This document shows, piece by piece, positions 1 to 8,647 of a stretch of DNA of 55,150 nucleotides (positions are counted from its first letter, which is position 1; each line of letters begins with the position of its first letter). Location: assembly GCA_002340325.1 (NCBI GenBank), contig DDLV01000158.1, positions 1-55,150 on the forward strand, in the 5' to 3' direction. The position numbers and the translations under genes are program-made. The notes under the pieces were generated by a model, which searched no databases, was not told where the DNA came from, and saw only the letters and a list, made by a program, of their open reading frames with translations. Origin of the DNA: Glaciecola sp. UBA2563. GTDB taxonomy: Bacteria > Pseudomonadota > Gammaproteobacteria > Enterobacterales > Alteromonadaceae.

Positions 1-44
1 ATAACGGCGGCTTAAGAACCTAATATAATGCAGGGTTTGAACAC

Positions 45-75
45 GAAAAAAGTGACAGTGTAGATACACTGTCAC
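45..75 (-). terminator. Rho-independent terminator of the C25 peptidase gene
   Basis: A perfect 10-bp stem (52-61 with 66-75) closes on the four-base loop AGAT. Read on the minus strand it is followed by a run of six T (complement of 46-51). It lies about 45 bases past the stop of the minus-strand peptidase gene. Confidence 0.85.
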
Positions 76-120
76 AATTGCGAGTGTTTTAGTTCAGCTA
101 CTTACGCAGTATTGCCAGTG

Positions 121-2295
121 TTAATAGCTGACTTGGATGGTTTTGAGCGTTGAATTACCTTTTGCATCTTCTACGGAGACAAGCATTTCACCTTCAGTCA
201 GTGCCTGGTAGTTTAACTTTACATATCCATTCTTATCGGTATAAGCATTAACAGCAGTTTCACCCTTGTCATTTACATTCGCATACTTGGACGATTTCCA
301 AAGACCTACTAATGCGTTGTTTAATGGTTGACCTTTTTCATCCAAAACTTGCAAGGTAATGTCACACCACTTACAAATTTTAACAATCTCTGGAATTTTT
401 AAAGTGAAGCTGATGGGGTTCTTAGTGCGGATTTTCATATCCGGGTCGCCAAGAAGTAAGTACATCCAAGCATTTGATGAGCCAGACAGCGCTGCCATTT
501 GTGCCTCAGCTCTAGCAATGGCATGGGATTGCGTTGTTAAACCTTCGTCATAAACAGCTTTAAACATCCACTCATCTAGTACGTGATTTTGTGATGTGAA
601 TGAGGTTCTAGTCGCCCCATAATAAGACACTGAGCCAGCATCATCGCGCTCCATCCATTTTTCAGCAATAGAATCTTCATTATCAAGTTTTGAATTGGTG
701 CAAGCAAAACCCCAAACGACTGGTGACTGTGATAGCGAATTGAACAAAGAACTAACTTCTATACCATTGAAATACTCGGATGATTGATTCCAGCCCGTAG
801 CCGTTGCATTCGCGTTACCATGACCTCGATAGGCTAATACCCCGACACCTCCATTGACCTCGTCTACAATATCAAGGTCTGATACGCCAGTTTGAGAGCC
901 ATAATAGGTAATAAAGGTAGGCGGCTTAGAATATGCGAAGGTGCGGACAGCCTCATGAGCACCTTCGTATTTACCTGGTGCATTTTCTTTATGTGCCCAT
1001 AGACCTGCTTGGTCATAGCAGCAAAAAAGACTTGGCGAATCTTGATACGCTAATATCTTTATGAGCTGGTTTTGAAGGTCTATCTCGCCATCTATAGAAA
1101 GTCGACCAAGATAGATCTCTTCAGTGAGATCATCTCCATTAGTGGATGCATACAAATCATCCGTTTGATCACCTGTGGGAGAGGTGCAGTGAGGTATTTC
1201 TTCGGTATCGCCAACTAGCAAGGTATAAGCATCGTGCCACCAAGGGACGTTGGCTTCCCAATCTATGATTTTATCGCGAATAGCGTCACAGGTATTTGCA
1301 CCTATATCATCATCAATATTGTATTCAGTAACTCGAAATCCTCTTGCCTTCTTTTGGTCTACGAAGGGTTTAATTTCGTCTTCGTAATCCGAACTTGGAT
1401 AAATCACAAGAAAACTGGACGTATAAAATTTGAAGTTGGGCTTGAATATGCCTCCCAGAAGCTCCCAGTTGATGAAATATTTTTTGGCTAAATTGTAACG
1501 CTCCTGCGTCATGGGTTCATATTCAATGCGCTCGCCATCGTGTTCCATCACATATTGAATGCGAGTTGCGACAATTAGTTCTTCTGTTTTTGGATTATAT
1601 TGCACCGGATATGCTTGCCCATTTATTGCGGGGATATTGCGCAGTGCAGTGCCAACTTTATAATCTTGTTGGCCAAAACTACCTGGCCAAAATGCGTTAG
1701 TTCGATAGATGCCTTTATCCATCTGAAACCTTTCTGGTGTGCCAGTCTCTTTTTCTCCATCCATCTCTGGAATTGGCTGTGGCCAGGCGCGGATCCCGGA
1801 AAACACTTCACGTTCTAACACTTCGGAGCTTAAAAATGCTTTGCTACCTTTTAACGGAGCGGCAAGTTTAAAGTTGTAAAGTGGTAAATCTGGTGCACCG
1901 ATTTCGTTATGTGTACCCATCCCAGGTATTTCAATCTGTTGATAGACCTCGCCGTCTGGTCCTTTTTTCTCACTTAACCAAAAACCCGGGATCACAAGCT
2001 CAAATACCGTGCGACTGGCATTAGATTCTCTAGTATTGATTTCCACCTTGACTTCTGCGCCAGGTTCTTGTGATTTATCAAATGCCACCCACTCTTTTTG
2101 GTTGTATTTCATCGACGATTTTAATCTGTCAATGGATGTTGAGCGATATGTATCCACTATATATAAGTCACTTTTATTTGCATATGCAGTATCGTTGATC
2201 AAGTCATTGCCTTTTACACCGGCGTGACTTGGTGGATTTATTGCACAGGCTAAAAACACGCAACCAGATAGTAATGTAAGGCCTTTCATTTTCAT
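121..2295 (-). CDS. Secreted C25 (gingipain-like) cysteine peptidase
   Basis: The 724-residue product should be an exported caspase-fold cysteine peptidase of family C25. The start was placed at 2295 because AGGAG lies 8 bases upstream; it opens with Met-Lys-Met-Lys and a hydrophobic signal segment with a Cys-rich stretch (LSGCVFLAC), so it could also be a lipoprotein. Residues about 60-290 look like a propeptide, about 290-630 hold the catalytic fold, and about 640-724 form an Ig-like or carboxypeptidase-regulatory-like beta domain. The catalytic dyad is seen as His492 in YRGHGN and Cys532 in FACTNS. It is monocistronic, followed by a strong terminator. Its leader is nearly duplicated in front of the gene at 3334. 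Substrate is unknown; no sorting domain of the Porphyromonas type was recognised. Confidence 0.88.
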   Translation of the reverse strand: MKMKGLTLLSGCVFLACAINPPSHAGVKGNDLINDTAYANKSDLYIVDTYRSTSIDRLKSSMKYNQKEWVAFDKSQEPGAEVKVEINTRESNASRTVFELVIPGFWLSEKKGPDGEVYQQIEIPGMGTHNEIGAPDLPLYNFKLAAPLKGSKAFLSSEVLEREVFSGIRAWPQPIPEMDGEKETGTPERFQMDKGIYRTNAFWPGSFGQQDYKVGTALRNIPAINGQAYPVQYNPKTEELIVATRIQYVMEHDGERIEYEPMTQERYNLAKKYFINWELLGGIFKPNFKFYTSSFLVIYPSSDYEDEIKPFVDQKKARGFRVTEYNIDDDIGANTCDAIRDKIIDWEANVPWWHDAYTLLVGDTEEIPHCTSPTGDQTDDLYASTNGDDLTEEIYLGRLSIDGEIDLQNQLIKILAYQDSPSLFCCYDQAGLWAHKENAPGKYEGAHEAVRTFAYSKPPTFITYYGSQTGVSDLDIVDEVNGGVGVLAYRGHGNANATATGWNQSSEYFNGIEVSSLFNSLSQSPVVWGFACTNSKLDNEDSIAEKWMERDDAGSVSYYGATRTSFTSQNHVLDEWMFKAVYDEGLTTQSHAIARAEAQMAALSGSSNAWMYLLLGDPDMKIRTKNPISFTLKIPEIVKICKWCDITLQVLDEKGQPLNNALVGLWKSSKYANVNDKGETAVNAYTDKNGYVKLNYQALTEGEMLVSVEDAKGNSTLKTIQVSY

Positions 2296-2356
2296 AATGG
2301 TGTCTCCTCTAATTGAATGAACATTGTCATTAAGGAATCGTTTTTCTCTAATCAAA

Positions 2357-2478
2357 CACTACAAATTAAAGGTCTATATTCCGTTTGTTTGTCGAAGGTC
2401 ATTATCAGAAAGAAGGGCCGCGGTTTCCGTGAAATAAGCCCCTTAGTTTTGTGACATATTCACATTCCCGCATAAAAG
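2357..2478 (-). repeat. Duplicated leader, copy 1 (upstream of the C25 peptidase)
   Basis: This ~120 bp block aligns almost without gaps to 3462-3583. Shared parts include CACTACAAATTAA, ATTATCAG, GTGAAATAAGCCC and the TGTGA element. It lies directly upstream of the peptidase gene, so it is read as a copied promoter and leader. Confidence 0.8.
2450..2464. promoter_or_regulatory. Candidate Crp-family operator, copy 1
   Basis: The sequence TGTGA-CATAT-TCACA has two perfect Crp-type half-sites but a 5-base spacer instead of the usual 6. A GATAAT hexamer on the minus strand (2401-2406) could be the -10 box, which would put the element about 63 bases upstream of transcription start, close to the class I Crp position. 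The same arrangement is kept in copy 2. Binding is inferred, not shown. Confidence 0.5.
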
Positions 2479-2747
2479 AATATTAAAAACGCAGCATCAA
2501 AATCGTGAAATACTTAATGGGACGCGCAAAAAGAATAAAGAAAAATCTCAATTTATCAGTGATATACGAGCTTTTATTAAGAGTGAGTATGCTAGTTTTC
2601 CTAGCCAAACAGCATAGTTTTTCTTATTTTTTGAGATTGATGAAAGTTTAAAGAGGCAAGTAATAGCGGATTGAGGCGATTAATCATTGTTACGTCAAAC
2701 CGCTATTGTTAAGGAGCAAATCTCATTAGAAGACGAATTTTCTTTTG
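2479..2747. other. Non-coding stretch with an inverted repeat
   Basis: Together with the leader above, this completes a gene-free stretch of about 450 bases. It holds an 8-bp inverted repeat (2662-2669 with 2700-2707, 30-base loop) downstream of the minus-strand gene at 2748, possibly a weak terminator, without a T-tract. Nothing else was recognised. Confidence 0.4.
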
Positions 2748-3134
2748 CTACGCTGATTGATGAAAATGACACACAATTGGCCCAACGAAAAGGTAGTCGT
2801 TGGAAGACTCCCATTGTGGTTCGATACGAAGTGTATTATTTCCAGAACTTCTTAGTATATTAGGGTCAATCACTAGATTTATCCTATTATGAACTATCGT
2901 CGAATGGGACTGCCAACGTTCAATGATGTTTGAACCAATCAATACATTATTAATACGCATACGGACAGTCATGTTTTGATCGCTATTCCTAAAACCACCA
3001 AATAAAGAAACATCTAGCAATGCGTTAGAATTGTGCCTACCACCTGTATTAAACGTGTATGACTTAGTTTCAAAAGAGCCTCGGCTAACAAAATCATGTT
3101 CTTTAATAATCGTAAAATCTGAAACGACTGGCAT
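2748..3134 (-). CDS. Hypothetical protein, beta-rich, 128 aa
   Basis: I do not recognise this 128-residue protein. The sequence alternates short hydrophobic strands with polar turns (for example LLDVSLFGGF, TVRMRINNVL, INLVIDPNIL), which suggests an all-beta sandwich or carbohydrate-binding-like fold. No signal peptide or membrane segment is visible. Its ATG overlaps the stop of the upstream 66-residue gene (TAATG), and a strong GAAGGAG ribosome site lies inside that gene's end, so the two are translationally coupled and probably act together. Transcription should start in the duplicated leader near 3500. Confidence 0.6.
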   Translation of the reverse strand: MPVVSDFTIIKEHDFVSRGSFETKSYTFNTGGRHNSNALLDVSLFGGFRNSDQNMTVRMRINNVLIGSNIIERWQSHSTIVHNRINLVIDPNILRSSGNNTLRIEPQWESSNDYLFVGPIVCHFHQSA

Positions 3135-3334
3135 TATTCTTCTCCTTCTAAGGGTGCTTTTGTGTCAAAGGCAAGATGCGGTGAAATGCCCATGTAATTA
3201 GCGAGAAAGCCGATAGCCGCAACGGGGTCGTTATCTGGTAGTAGCCTTATAGCATTATCGACCGAGTTAAACCCATTCTTTTCAGCATAAGCGAGAAGCT
3301 CCTCTAAACGTTTTTTCAAATGCTTGTTATCCAT
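3134..3334 (-). CDS. Small hypothetical protein, 66 aa
   Basis: This 66-residue acidic, mainly helical protein is unknown to me. A strong GAGGAGGTG ribosome site precedes the ATG at 3334, which supports real translation. The N-terminal half is a charged helix (KKRLEELLAYAEKNG) and the tail is acidic. It could be an adaptor, antitoxin-like partner or peptide precursor, but nothing in the sequence decides this. It is the first gene of a two-gene unit with the beta-rich protein and lies downstream of leader copy 2. Confidence 0.6.
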   Translation of the reverse strand: MDNKHLKKRLEELLAYAEKNGFNSVDNAIRLLPDNDPVAAIGFLANYMGISPHLAFDTKAPLEGEE

Positions 3335-3461
3335 TAAACACCTCCTCTTAGTGTATTAAAATGAAAAGTTTAAAATGCGCCGATGACGTTACAGCGCGTT
3401 GTCCCAATGGACCTTCCAAATATATTGGCAAGTGCCTGCTTTTTCGTTTATTTGCGTCAAC

Positions 3462-3583
3462 CACTACAAATTAACGATTAAGATCGTTTGATGACTGAGT
3501 TTTATTATCAGTAAGGCAGGTAAGATTTGCTGTGAAATAAGCCCTCTAGATTTGTGACATATTCACATACCTGCGTAAAACGA
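3462..3583 (-). repeat. Duplicated leader, copy 2 (upstream of the 66/128-aa gene pair)
   Basis: This block matches 2357-2478 with a constant offset of about 1,104 bases. It is part of a gene-free stretch from 3335 to 3752. The conserved blocks include the TGTGA element and the GATAAT hexamer, and the less similar bases lie between them, as expected for a promoter kept under selection after duplication. Confidence 0.78.
3553..3567. promoter_or_regulatory. Candidate Crp-family operator, copy 2
   Basis: The 15-base element is identical to the one at 2450-2464 (TGTGA-N5-TCACA), although bases on both sides have diverged. It lies about 63 bases upstream of the transcription start predicted from the GATAAT box (complement of 3504-3509). 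Confidence 0.5.
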
Positions 3584-3703
3584 AACTAACAGTGTTATGT
3601 CACAGCAACGAAAAGCCTGATTCATTGATAAAATGAGTAATGGTTTGGTATCTATACAGAACGCTAAAAATGGCGGGTTAAACTTGTTTTCAAGATTAGC
3701 CTA

Positions 3704-3728
3704 CCACTTAGCAACACGCATTAAGTGG
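3704..3728 (-). terminator. Possible terminator hairpin
   Basis: CCACTTA (3704-3710) pairs with TAAGTGG (3722-3728) across an 11-base loop, about 25 bases downstream of the minus-strand gene ending at 3753. There is no T-tract, so Rho-independent termination is uncertain. Confidence 0.3.
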
Positions 3729-3752
3729 CAGACTCAATAGAAATGACTTGTA

Positions 3753-4142
3753 CTATCTGGGGTCGATAATGACTAAATAGGGGTCTAGTACCTGGTCTCT
3801 CACAATCACGTTGTATTTGAACTTCTTAAATCTCTCCTGCTTTGAAAAGTACTCGAACGCCTCTTCTGGTATTATCTCGTTGATTACCCCATTTTGAGTA
3901 AACAACTTGTTTTCTTTGAATGGACTTTCTTCGGGAAACTCAATAACAAATTCTTCAGGTCCAAGCCATACTACTCGCTTCCCAATCTCCACTTTGATGG
4001 TTTCTGAAAATACAGTGGGCATGCCATTTTTGTCCAAAGCAATTTCAACCACAGCAGTATTGGTGCCCTGTATGGGTTCTGATACTTCTGATTTACAGTG
4101 ACAGCCGAACTTTCTAACGATGTTTATAAATAGTTTTTTCAT
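3753..4142 (-). CDS. Hypothetical protein with cupredoxin-like beta pattern, 129 aa
   Basis: The start is the ATG at 4142, preceded by AAGGAAG; a longer frame to 4196 lacks support. The 129-residue product begins with Met-Lys-Lys, a short hydrophobic segment and a Cys-His-Cys cluster (GCHCKSE). The rest reads as beta strands with a pattern like VEIGKRVVWLGPEEFVI, reminiscent of small cupredoxin-like domains, but no copper-ligand set is evident. No function is assigned. It stands alone between two gaps. Confidence 0.55.
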   Translation of the reverse strand: MKKLFINIVRKFGCHCKSEVSEPIQGTNTAVVEIALDKNGMPTVFSETIKVEIGKRVVWLGPEEFVIEFPEESPFKENKLFTQNGVINEIIPEEAFEYFSKQERFKKFKYNVIVRDQVLDPYLVIIDPR

Positions 4143-4283
4143 TTTTTTCTTCCTTGTGGTCAACTCAAAAAATAGAACGTCCGCATGTAAAGTCAACTAG
4201 GTTGAGCACATCAGTGACTAGAATAATACCGAGGATGGACTGGAAATGGGTTCCGCATATTGAAACAAATAAATTATGCGCTT

Positions 4284-6482
4284 TTAGGGATTTATGATTT
4301 TTTTGTACTGAGAAAGCGTTCGAAGTGATTTTAGGTCAGGGTCAGCGTCAATAAGTGCTCTTGAATAACCTAAGGCTAAGAGTTGGGTAAGTGTATCAAA
4401 CGCATCATCAAATCGCTCAATCGATACCATGTATTTTAGTGAGGTATACAGCACTTCAACATCATTCGGGGCCAGCTCTAACGCCTTTGTCAGGTGTTCT
4501 TTAGCGTTGTCAAGCTGACCGATTTGCAAATGACATAATGCCATATACTGATGCAAACGCACATCGTTCGGATTTATTGACAGGCCAGCCTCAGCAAGAG
4601 ATAACGCTTTTTGATAGTTATTTATTGCAAGCTGTTCTTGCCCTGGCACCTGTCGCTGTGCATCCGCCAAATTTACGTACCATCTAAAATCTTCTGGGGC
4701 CAAACGTATCGCCTGAGTGAAATGTTCAGCTGCTTCGGCGAAGTCACCGGAAAAAAAGTACATGACGCCAGTATTTGAATATCCCCAGCTACTGGGAGAT
4801 AGTTGCACCGAATTCTTAAAGGCTTTTGCAGCCTGCTTAAAGTCGTTAAGATACATATATGCAACACCCAAATTACTAAATGCACTGGCATTTTCAGGTG
4901 TAATATCCAGTAAGTTCTTATAAACAATAATTGCTTCTTCAAATCGACTGGCATAAAGATAAAAAATTGCGAGTTCTTTGTATGCAAGCCAATAGTATGG
5001 ATTTTCACTCAGTGTTTTTTGCAATATCGACTCAGCTTCATCGAGACGATTTTGAGCTTGATAAACCTTTGCTAGAGACAATTTTACGCCGATATCATCA
5101 GGATCGATTTCGATGGCTTTTTGCAGCAGGTTTACAGCCTCATCCGTGCGCCCCGTTTTGCGATATAGTTGCGCCAGTGAATCGTAAATTATAGAAACAC
5201 CCGTTTCTTTAGCTACCGCCGCCAAACAGTATTCTTCCGCTTTGGTAGCCCATTGCAAATCACGCGTAAACTCGTACTTGCCAACATAAACACGGCATAT
5301 GCCAGCATATGCCAATGCAAACTCTTCGTCGTGCACAATTGCAGTTGAAAATGCTTTCAACGCGTTATCATAGTTCTCATGGGAATCAGGTTGCTTTAAA
5401 AACTCATTACCACGAAGATAATAATCATATGCGGTAACGTCATCCGTAAGCGCAAGCGTTGCGGGACGATACTGATCCAAGCGAAACTCGTTGGCAAGAT
5501 AAACTGCAATTTCGGCAACCAAACGGTCCTGTAAAATAAACACATCGTCATATCTTCCATCGAGTTTCCCACCTGCAATCTGTACTTTGTCTTTTCGACG
5601 AATTAACTGGTATACAATACGAAGGTTATCACCGACTTTTTGCACACTGCCTTCAAGGCGTACTGCACCCCGGACGCCTTTATCTGCATCTAAAATATAC
5701 AATTCACTGATATCGGCGAGTTGGGAGCGTAATGCGTCAGTGATGCCAGCGCTGAAATAATCAACCCCTCCATCTTCTGTCATGAGGTTATTGAAATCAG
5801 CTATTTCTACATAATTCGCCGTATATCCAGGTACCAACCATCTCGGCACAAAATAAGTCCCTGCGACAACAAAAAGAATAAAACATGCTGTCAAAACGTA
5901 CTTATAGCTGCTGACGAATTGCGACAAATCTCTAACCAGGTAGTGCATATGAGTCTGGATGCCGATGCTTCGGGGCATGATGAGGTATGCATTAATTTTT
6001 TGATCGATATTCTTCAGCTTAATGCGTCCAAGCGATTTAAAAGGGACGTCTAGATTTTTAACGGCTTGATACACTGGTTCAGAAATACAGATGCCATCAG
6101 CAACTGAGATAGGCTCCAATCGAGCAGCGATATTCACATCATCACCAAAGAGTGCGTCGTCTTTTACCTTCACCTCGCCAATATGAACACCGATTCTAGC
6201 TCTCAATTGGGCATCGAATGATGAGCTAACATTGAAATCACTGAGCGCTTGTTGAATACGAATACATGCTTGAACGGCTGCTTCGGGTGCTTCAAAGTAA
6301 GCAAAAATTGCATCGCCAACGAACTCGACGACCACGCCATCATAATTTTCGATGTTGCCAACAAAAATCTGCCTATATGTTTCCAATAACTGAATGGCTT
6401 GCTGCTCATTTTGTTCCATTAAGCTAGAGTAGCCGACCAGGTCTGCAAACATTAAACTTAAATGACGACGAACTTGTTCCAT
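4284..6482 (-). CDS. Membrane-anchored class III nucleotide cyclase with TPR repeats
   Basis: The 732-residue protein should make a cyclic nucleotide from NTP. Residues 1-175 are a class III cyclase homology domain: metal-binding Asp14 (FADLVGY) and Asp57 (FVGDA), and transition-state residues Asn117 and Arg121 (VNIAAR). A membrane helix follows at about 192-215, then a region of about 150 residues like those found between cyclase and TPR parts in this family, then about nine TPR units from ~370 to the end. The base-specifying positions carry Glu53 and Ala110, unlike the Lys/Asp pair of classical adenylate cyclases, so GTP or relaxed use is possible. It is divergent from a Crp-family gene 203 bases away, a likely receiver of the signal. 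Confidence 0.88.
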   Translation of the reverse strand: MEQVRRHLSLMFADLVGYSSLMEQNEQQAIQLLETYRQIFVGNIENYDGVVVEFVGDAIFAYFEAPEAAVQACIRIQQALSDFNVSSSFDAQLRARIGVHIGEVKVKDDALFGDDVNIAARLEPISVADGICISEPVYQAVKNLDVPFKSLGRIKLKNIDQKINAYLIMPRSIGIQTHMHYLVRDLSQFVSSYKYVLTACFILFVVAGTYFVPRWLVPGYTANYVEIADFNNLMTEDGGVDYFSAGITDALRSQLADISELYILDADKGVRGAVRLEGSVQKVGDNLRIVYQLIRRKDKVQIAGGKLDGRYDDVFILQDRLVAEIAVYLANEFRLDQYRPATLALTDDVTAYDYYLRGNEFLKQPDSHENYDNALKAFSTAIVHDEEFALAYAGICRVYVGKYEFTRDLQWATKAEEYCLAAVAKETGVSIIYDSLAQLYRKTGRTDEAVNLLQKAIEIDPDDIGVKLSLAKVYQAQNRLDEAESILQKTLSENPYYWLAYKELAIFYLYASRFEEAIIVYKNLLDITPENASAFSNLGVAYMYLNDFKQAAKAFKNSVQLSPSSWGYSNTGVMYFFSGDFAEAAEHFTQAIRLAPEDFRWYVNLADAQRQVPGQEQLAINNYQKALSLAEAGLSINPNDVRLHQYMALCHLQIGQLDNAKEHLTKALELAPNDVEVLYTSLKYMVSIERFDDAFDTLTQLLALGYSRALIDADPDLKSLRTLSQYKKIINP

Positions 6483-6684
6483 GAAAATAGAGCGCCTATT
6501 CCGTTGTATAATTATAAAGCTGTAATTAAATATATTTGATTTTCAAACAAATAAAATTATAACCTTAGGCTTATCGTGTTCCAACGACAATACGACTTTT
6601 TGATCGGCCATGAAGAAATCGTTGTTTAGCGTCATCGACCTAATCCAATCAAAATCGCGATAAACTTATAACCTCTGGAAAATC

Positions 6685-7323
6685 ATGTTAGAAACCATCT
6701 CTCTTTTTTCAAAAGTCTCGCCAGAAGCCTTGCAACGTCTTGAGCAGCTTAGCACTATCCGAAAATATCCAAAGAACACCGTGTTGTTTATTGAGGGTGA
6801 TGATTCTAGCCATCTTTTTATTATTAAGACGGGAAAAGTCAGTGTCTACTCATCGTCAGAAGATGGTCGGCAAGTGATTTTGAATTACTTGAGCGAAGGA
6901 GAGTGTTTTGGTGAATTATCATTGGTTGATGGTAAGCCTAGATCTGCGTCAGTAAGTACCTTAACACCATGCGAGATGATAGTGATCTCACGGACCAGCT
7001 TCCAAGAACTGATGCGAACGGACCATGAGTTCTTGCTTGGGGTGACCGAAGCACTTGCTGAGCATGTTAGAAATTTAACTGATAATGTCAAGGATCTTGC
7101 CTTACTGGATGTATACGGTAGAGTGAGTAATGTTCTTGAAAAACTAAGTAATGATAACGGAATTATCCAAGGCCTTAAGTTGACTCACAAGGACATTGCA
7201 GAAATGGTAGGCTCTTCTCGAGAAATGGTCAGCAGAATTATGAAGCAACTGGTCATTGGCGAGTATATCGAACAATGCAATAAGCATATTCGAATTAAGA
7301 AAACCTTGCCCAAGGCGTGGTAA
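6685..7323 (+). CDS. Crp/Fnr-family transcription regulator
   Basis: The 212-residue protein has an N-terminal cyclic-nucleotide domain (about 5-115) and a C-terminal winged helix (about 145-205). Phosphate-cassette residues are kept: Glu77, Arg86 and Ser87 in FGELSLVDGKPRSA. In the C-helix Thr132 is present, but the next residue, Ser in E. coli Crp, is Asp133. The recognition helix SSREMVSR keeps Arg179, Glu180 and Arg184, the residues that read GTGA in E. coli Crp, so TGTGA half-sites are expected targets. It is probably a paralogue rather than the housekeeping Crp. It lies divergent to the cyclase, suggesting a local signalling pair. Confidence 0.88.
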   Translation: MLETISLFSKVSPEALQRLEQLSTIRKYPKNTVLFIEGDDSSHLFIIKTGKVSVYSSSEDGRQVILNYLSEGECFGELSLVDGKPRSASVSTLTPCEMIVISRTSFQELMRTDHEFLLGVTEALAEHVRNLTDNVKDLALLDVYGRVSNVLEKLSNDNGIIQGLKLTHKDIAEMVGSSREMVSRIMKQLVIGEYIEQCNKHIRIKKTLPKAW

Positions 7324-7364
7324 GCGAATAATTCTCTACTAACTTGAGAAGTAAAGCACGCTTA
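7321..7364 (+). terminator. Possible terminator stem-loop after the Crp-family gene
   Basis: TAAGCG (7321-7326) pairs with CGCTTA (7359-7364), and inside it TTCTC (7332-7336) pairs with GAGAA (7346-7350). The structure sits at the end of the Crp-family gene, facing the convergent gene at 7375. No T-tract follows. Confidence 0.35.
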
Positions 7365-7374
7365 TACCGTTGTA

Positions 7375-7638
7375 CTATCCATAAAAATAATACAGAACAG
7401 CCAACAGCATTAATTGCGCGAACGTAAATACCCAGAAATATGTGCCCCAGATGAGCACCTTGATGCCAAACGTTTCAATAGACTTTTTGCGAATAACCAC
7501 TGCCGCTGCAATTGAAGAAAGGACAGTGATACCAACGAGATATAGATGCCACTGAATTTTATCAGATGACGCATATGCTGCAGCGCTACAAACACAGTAA
7601 ATGATTAGCGTGACAATAAATCGATTAAGTACTGACAC
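7375..7638 (-). CDS. Small hypothetical membrane protein
   Basis: About 87 residues with three predicted membrane helices (around LNRFIVTLIIYCVCSA, YLVGITVLSSIAAAVV and FTFAQLMLLAVLYYF). The start is uncertain: a GTG at 7638 lies 26 bases past the fbp stop, while a TTG at 7707 would overlap fbp. The GTG is preferred because a weak AGG lies upstream and the TTG has no better site. It is likely cotranscribed with fbp. Function unknown. Confidence 0.5.
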   Translation of the reverse strand: MSVLNRFIVTLIIYCVCSAAAYASSDKIQWHLYLVGITVLSSIAAAVVIRKKSIETFGIKVLIWGTYFWVFTFAQLMLLAVLYYFYG

Positions 7639-7663
7639 CGGTGACTTCGCCTGATTACAGACG

Positions 7664-8647
7664 TTAAGCTTCCTCAGCGTCGCGATAGCACTGTAAGCAA
7701 TATTCAATTTCTTCTTTCGAGCCGAGCAAAGTTGGAACGCGTTGATGGATCTCTTCAGGCATAACTTCCATTATTCGACCATGACCAGTAGACGCCAGTC
7801 CGCCTGCTTGTTCGATCAAAAATGCCATTGGATTTGCTTCATACAGGAGTCTTAACTTGCCAGGCTTTGAGGGATTTCGCTTGTCAAATGGGTACATAAA
7901 AATACCACCGCGACAAAGAACACGATGGATATCACCCACCATAGCGGCGACCCAGCGCATATTGTAGTCTTTTTTGCGCGGCCCTTCTGAACCAGCAATC
8001 AGCTCTGTAACATAGCGTTGAATAGGCGCTTCCCAATGACGCTGATTTGATGTATTTATTGCAAATTCTGCCGTTTGCTCAGGCAATCTCACATTCTCTT
8101 GCGTCAACAGAAATCCGCCGTGAGTTTTGTCCAGCGTGTATAAATGTGTGCCTCTGCCTGTGGTCATCGCCAGCATTGTTGAAGGTCCATACAATACATA
8201 CCCCGCCGCAACCATCTGTGTTCCTGGTTGAAGGAATGCTGATGGATCGCTCGGATCCATCCATTGTGGCGCGTGGGCGATCGAAAATATCGTGCCTATT
8301 AAACTATTGATTTCAATGTTTGAGGACCCATCCAATGGGTCGAAACTCACTAGGTAATTTCCTTCAGGATTACATGGCACAACACCTTCTTCTTCTTCCG
8401 AGGAAATCGCTTTTACATAGCCAGACTCTCGCAGAATATCTTTTAATATTTGATTAGAAATAACATCGAGTTTCTTTTGTGTTTCACCTTGCACATTTTC
8501 AGATAACGTAGAACCCAATACGTCTGCTAGTGCACCTTGGCTGACGCGGAAGGAAATTTCTTTACATGCAGCTAATAATGTTCTCAAAAGTAATATCAAT
8601 TCGAGGGGTGCGCCATCTTTTTGCAGCTGGGAATTCAAGCGTTTCAT
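7664..8647 (-). CDS. fbp: Fructose-1,6-bisphosphatase, class 1
   Basis: The 327-residue cytoplasmic enzyme hydrolyses fructose 1,6-bisphosphate to fructose 6-phosphate in gluconeogenesis. The class 1 signature DPLDGSSN is at residues 103-110, with the acidic metal-binding run SSEEEEG just before it (82-88). Length and motif order match the family. It is divergent from mpl, as in many gammaproteobacteria, with a 291-base region between them that holds both promoters. Confidence 0.97.
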   Translation of the reverse strand: MKRLNSQLQKDGAPLELILLLRTLLAACKEISFRVSQGALADVLGSTLSENVQGETQKKLDVISNQILKDILRESGYVKAISSEEEEGVVPCNPEGNYLVSFDPLDGSSNIEINSLIGTIFSIAHAPQWMDPSDPSAFLQPGTQMVAAGYVLYGPSTMLAMTTGRGTHLYTLDKTHGGFLLTQENVRLPEQTAEFAINTSNQRHWEAPIQRYVTELIAGSEGPRKKDYNMRWVAAMVGDIHRVLCRGGIFMYPFDKRNPSKPGKLRLLYEANPMAFLIEQAGGLASTGHGRIMEVMPEEIHQRVPTLLGSKEEIEYCLQCYRDAEEA

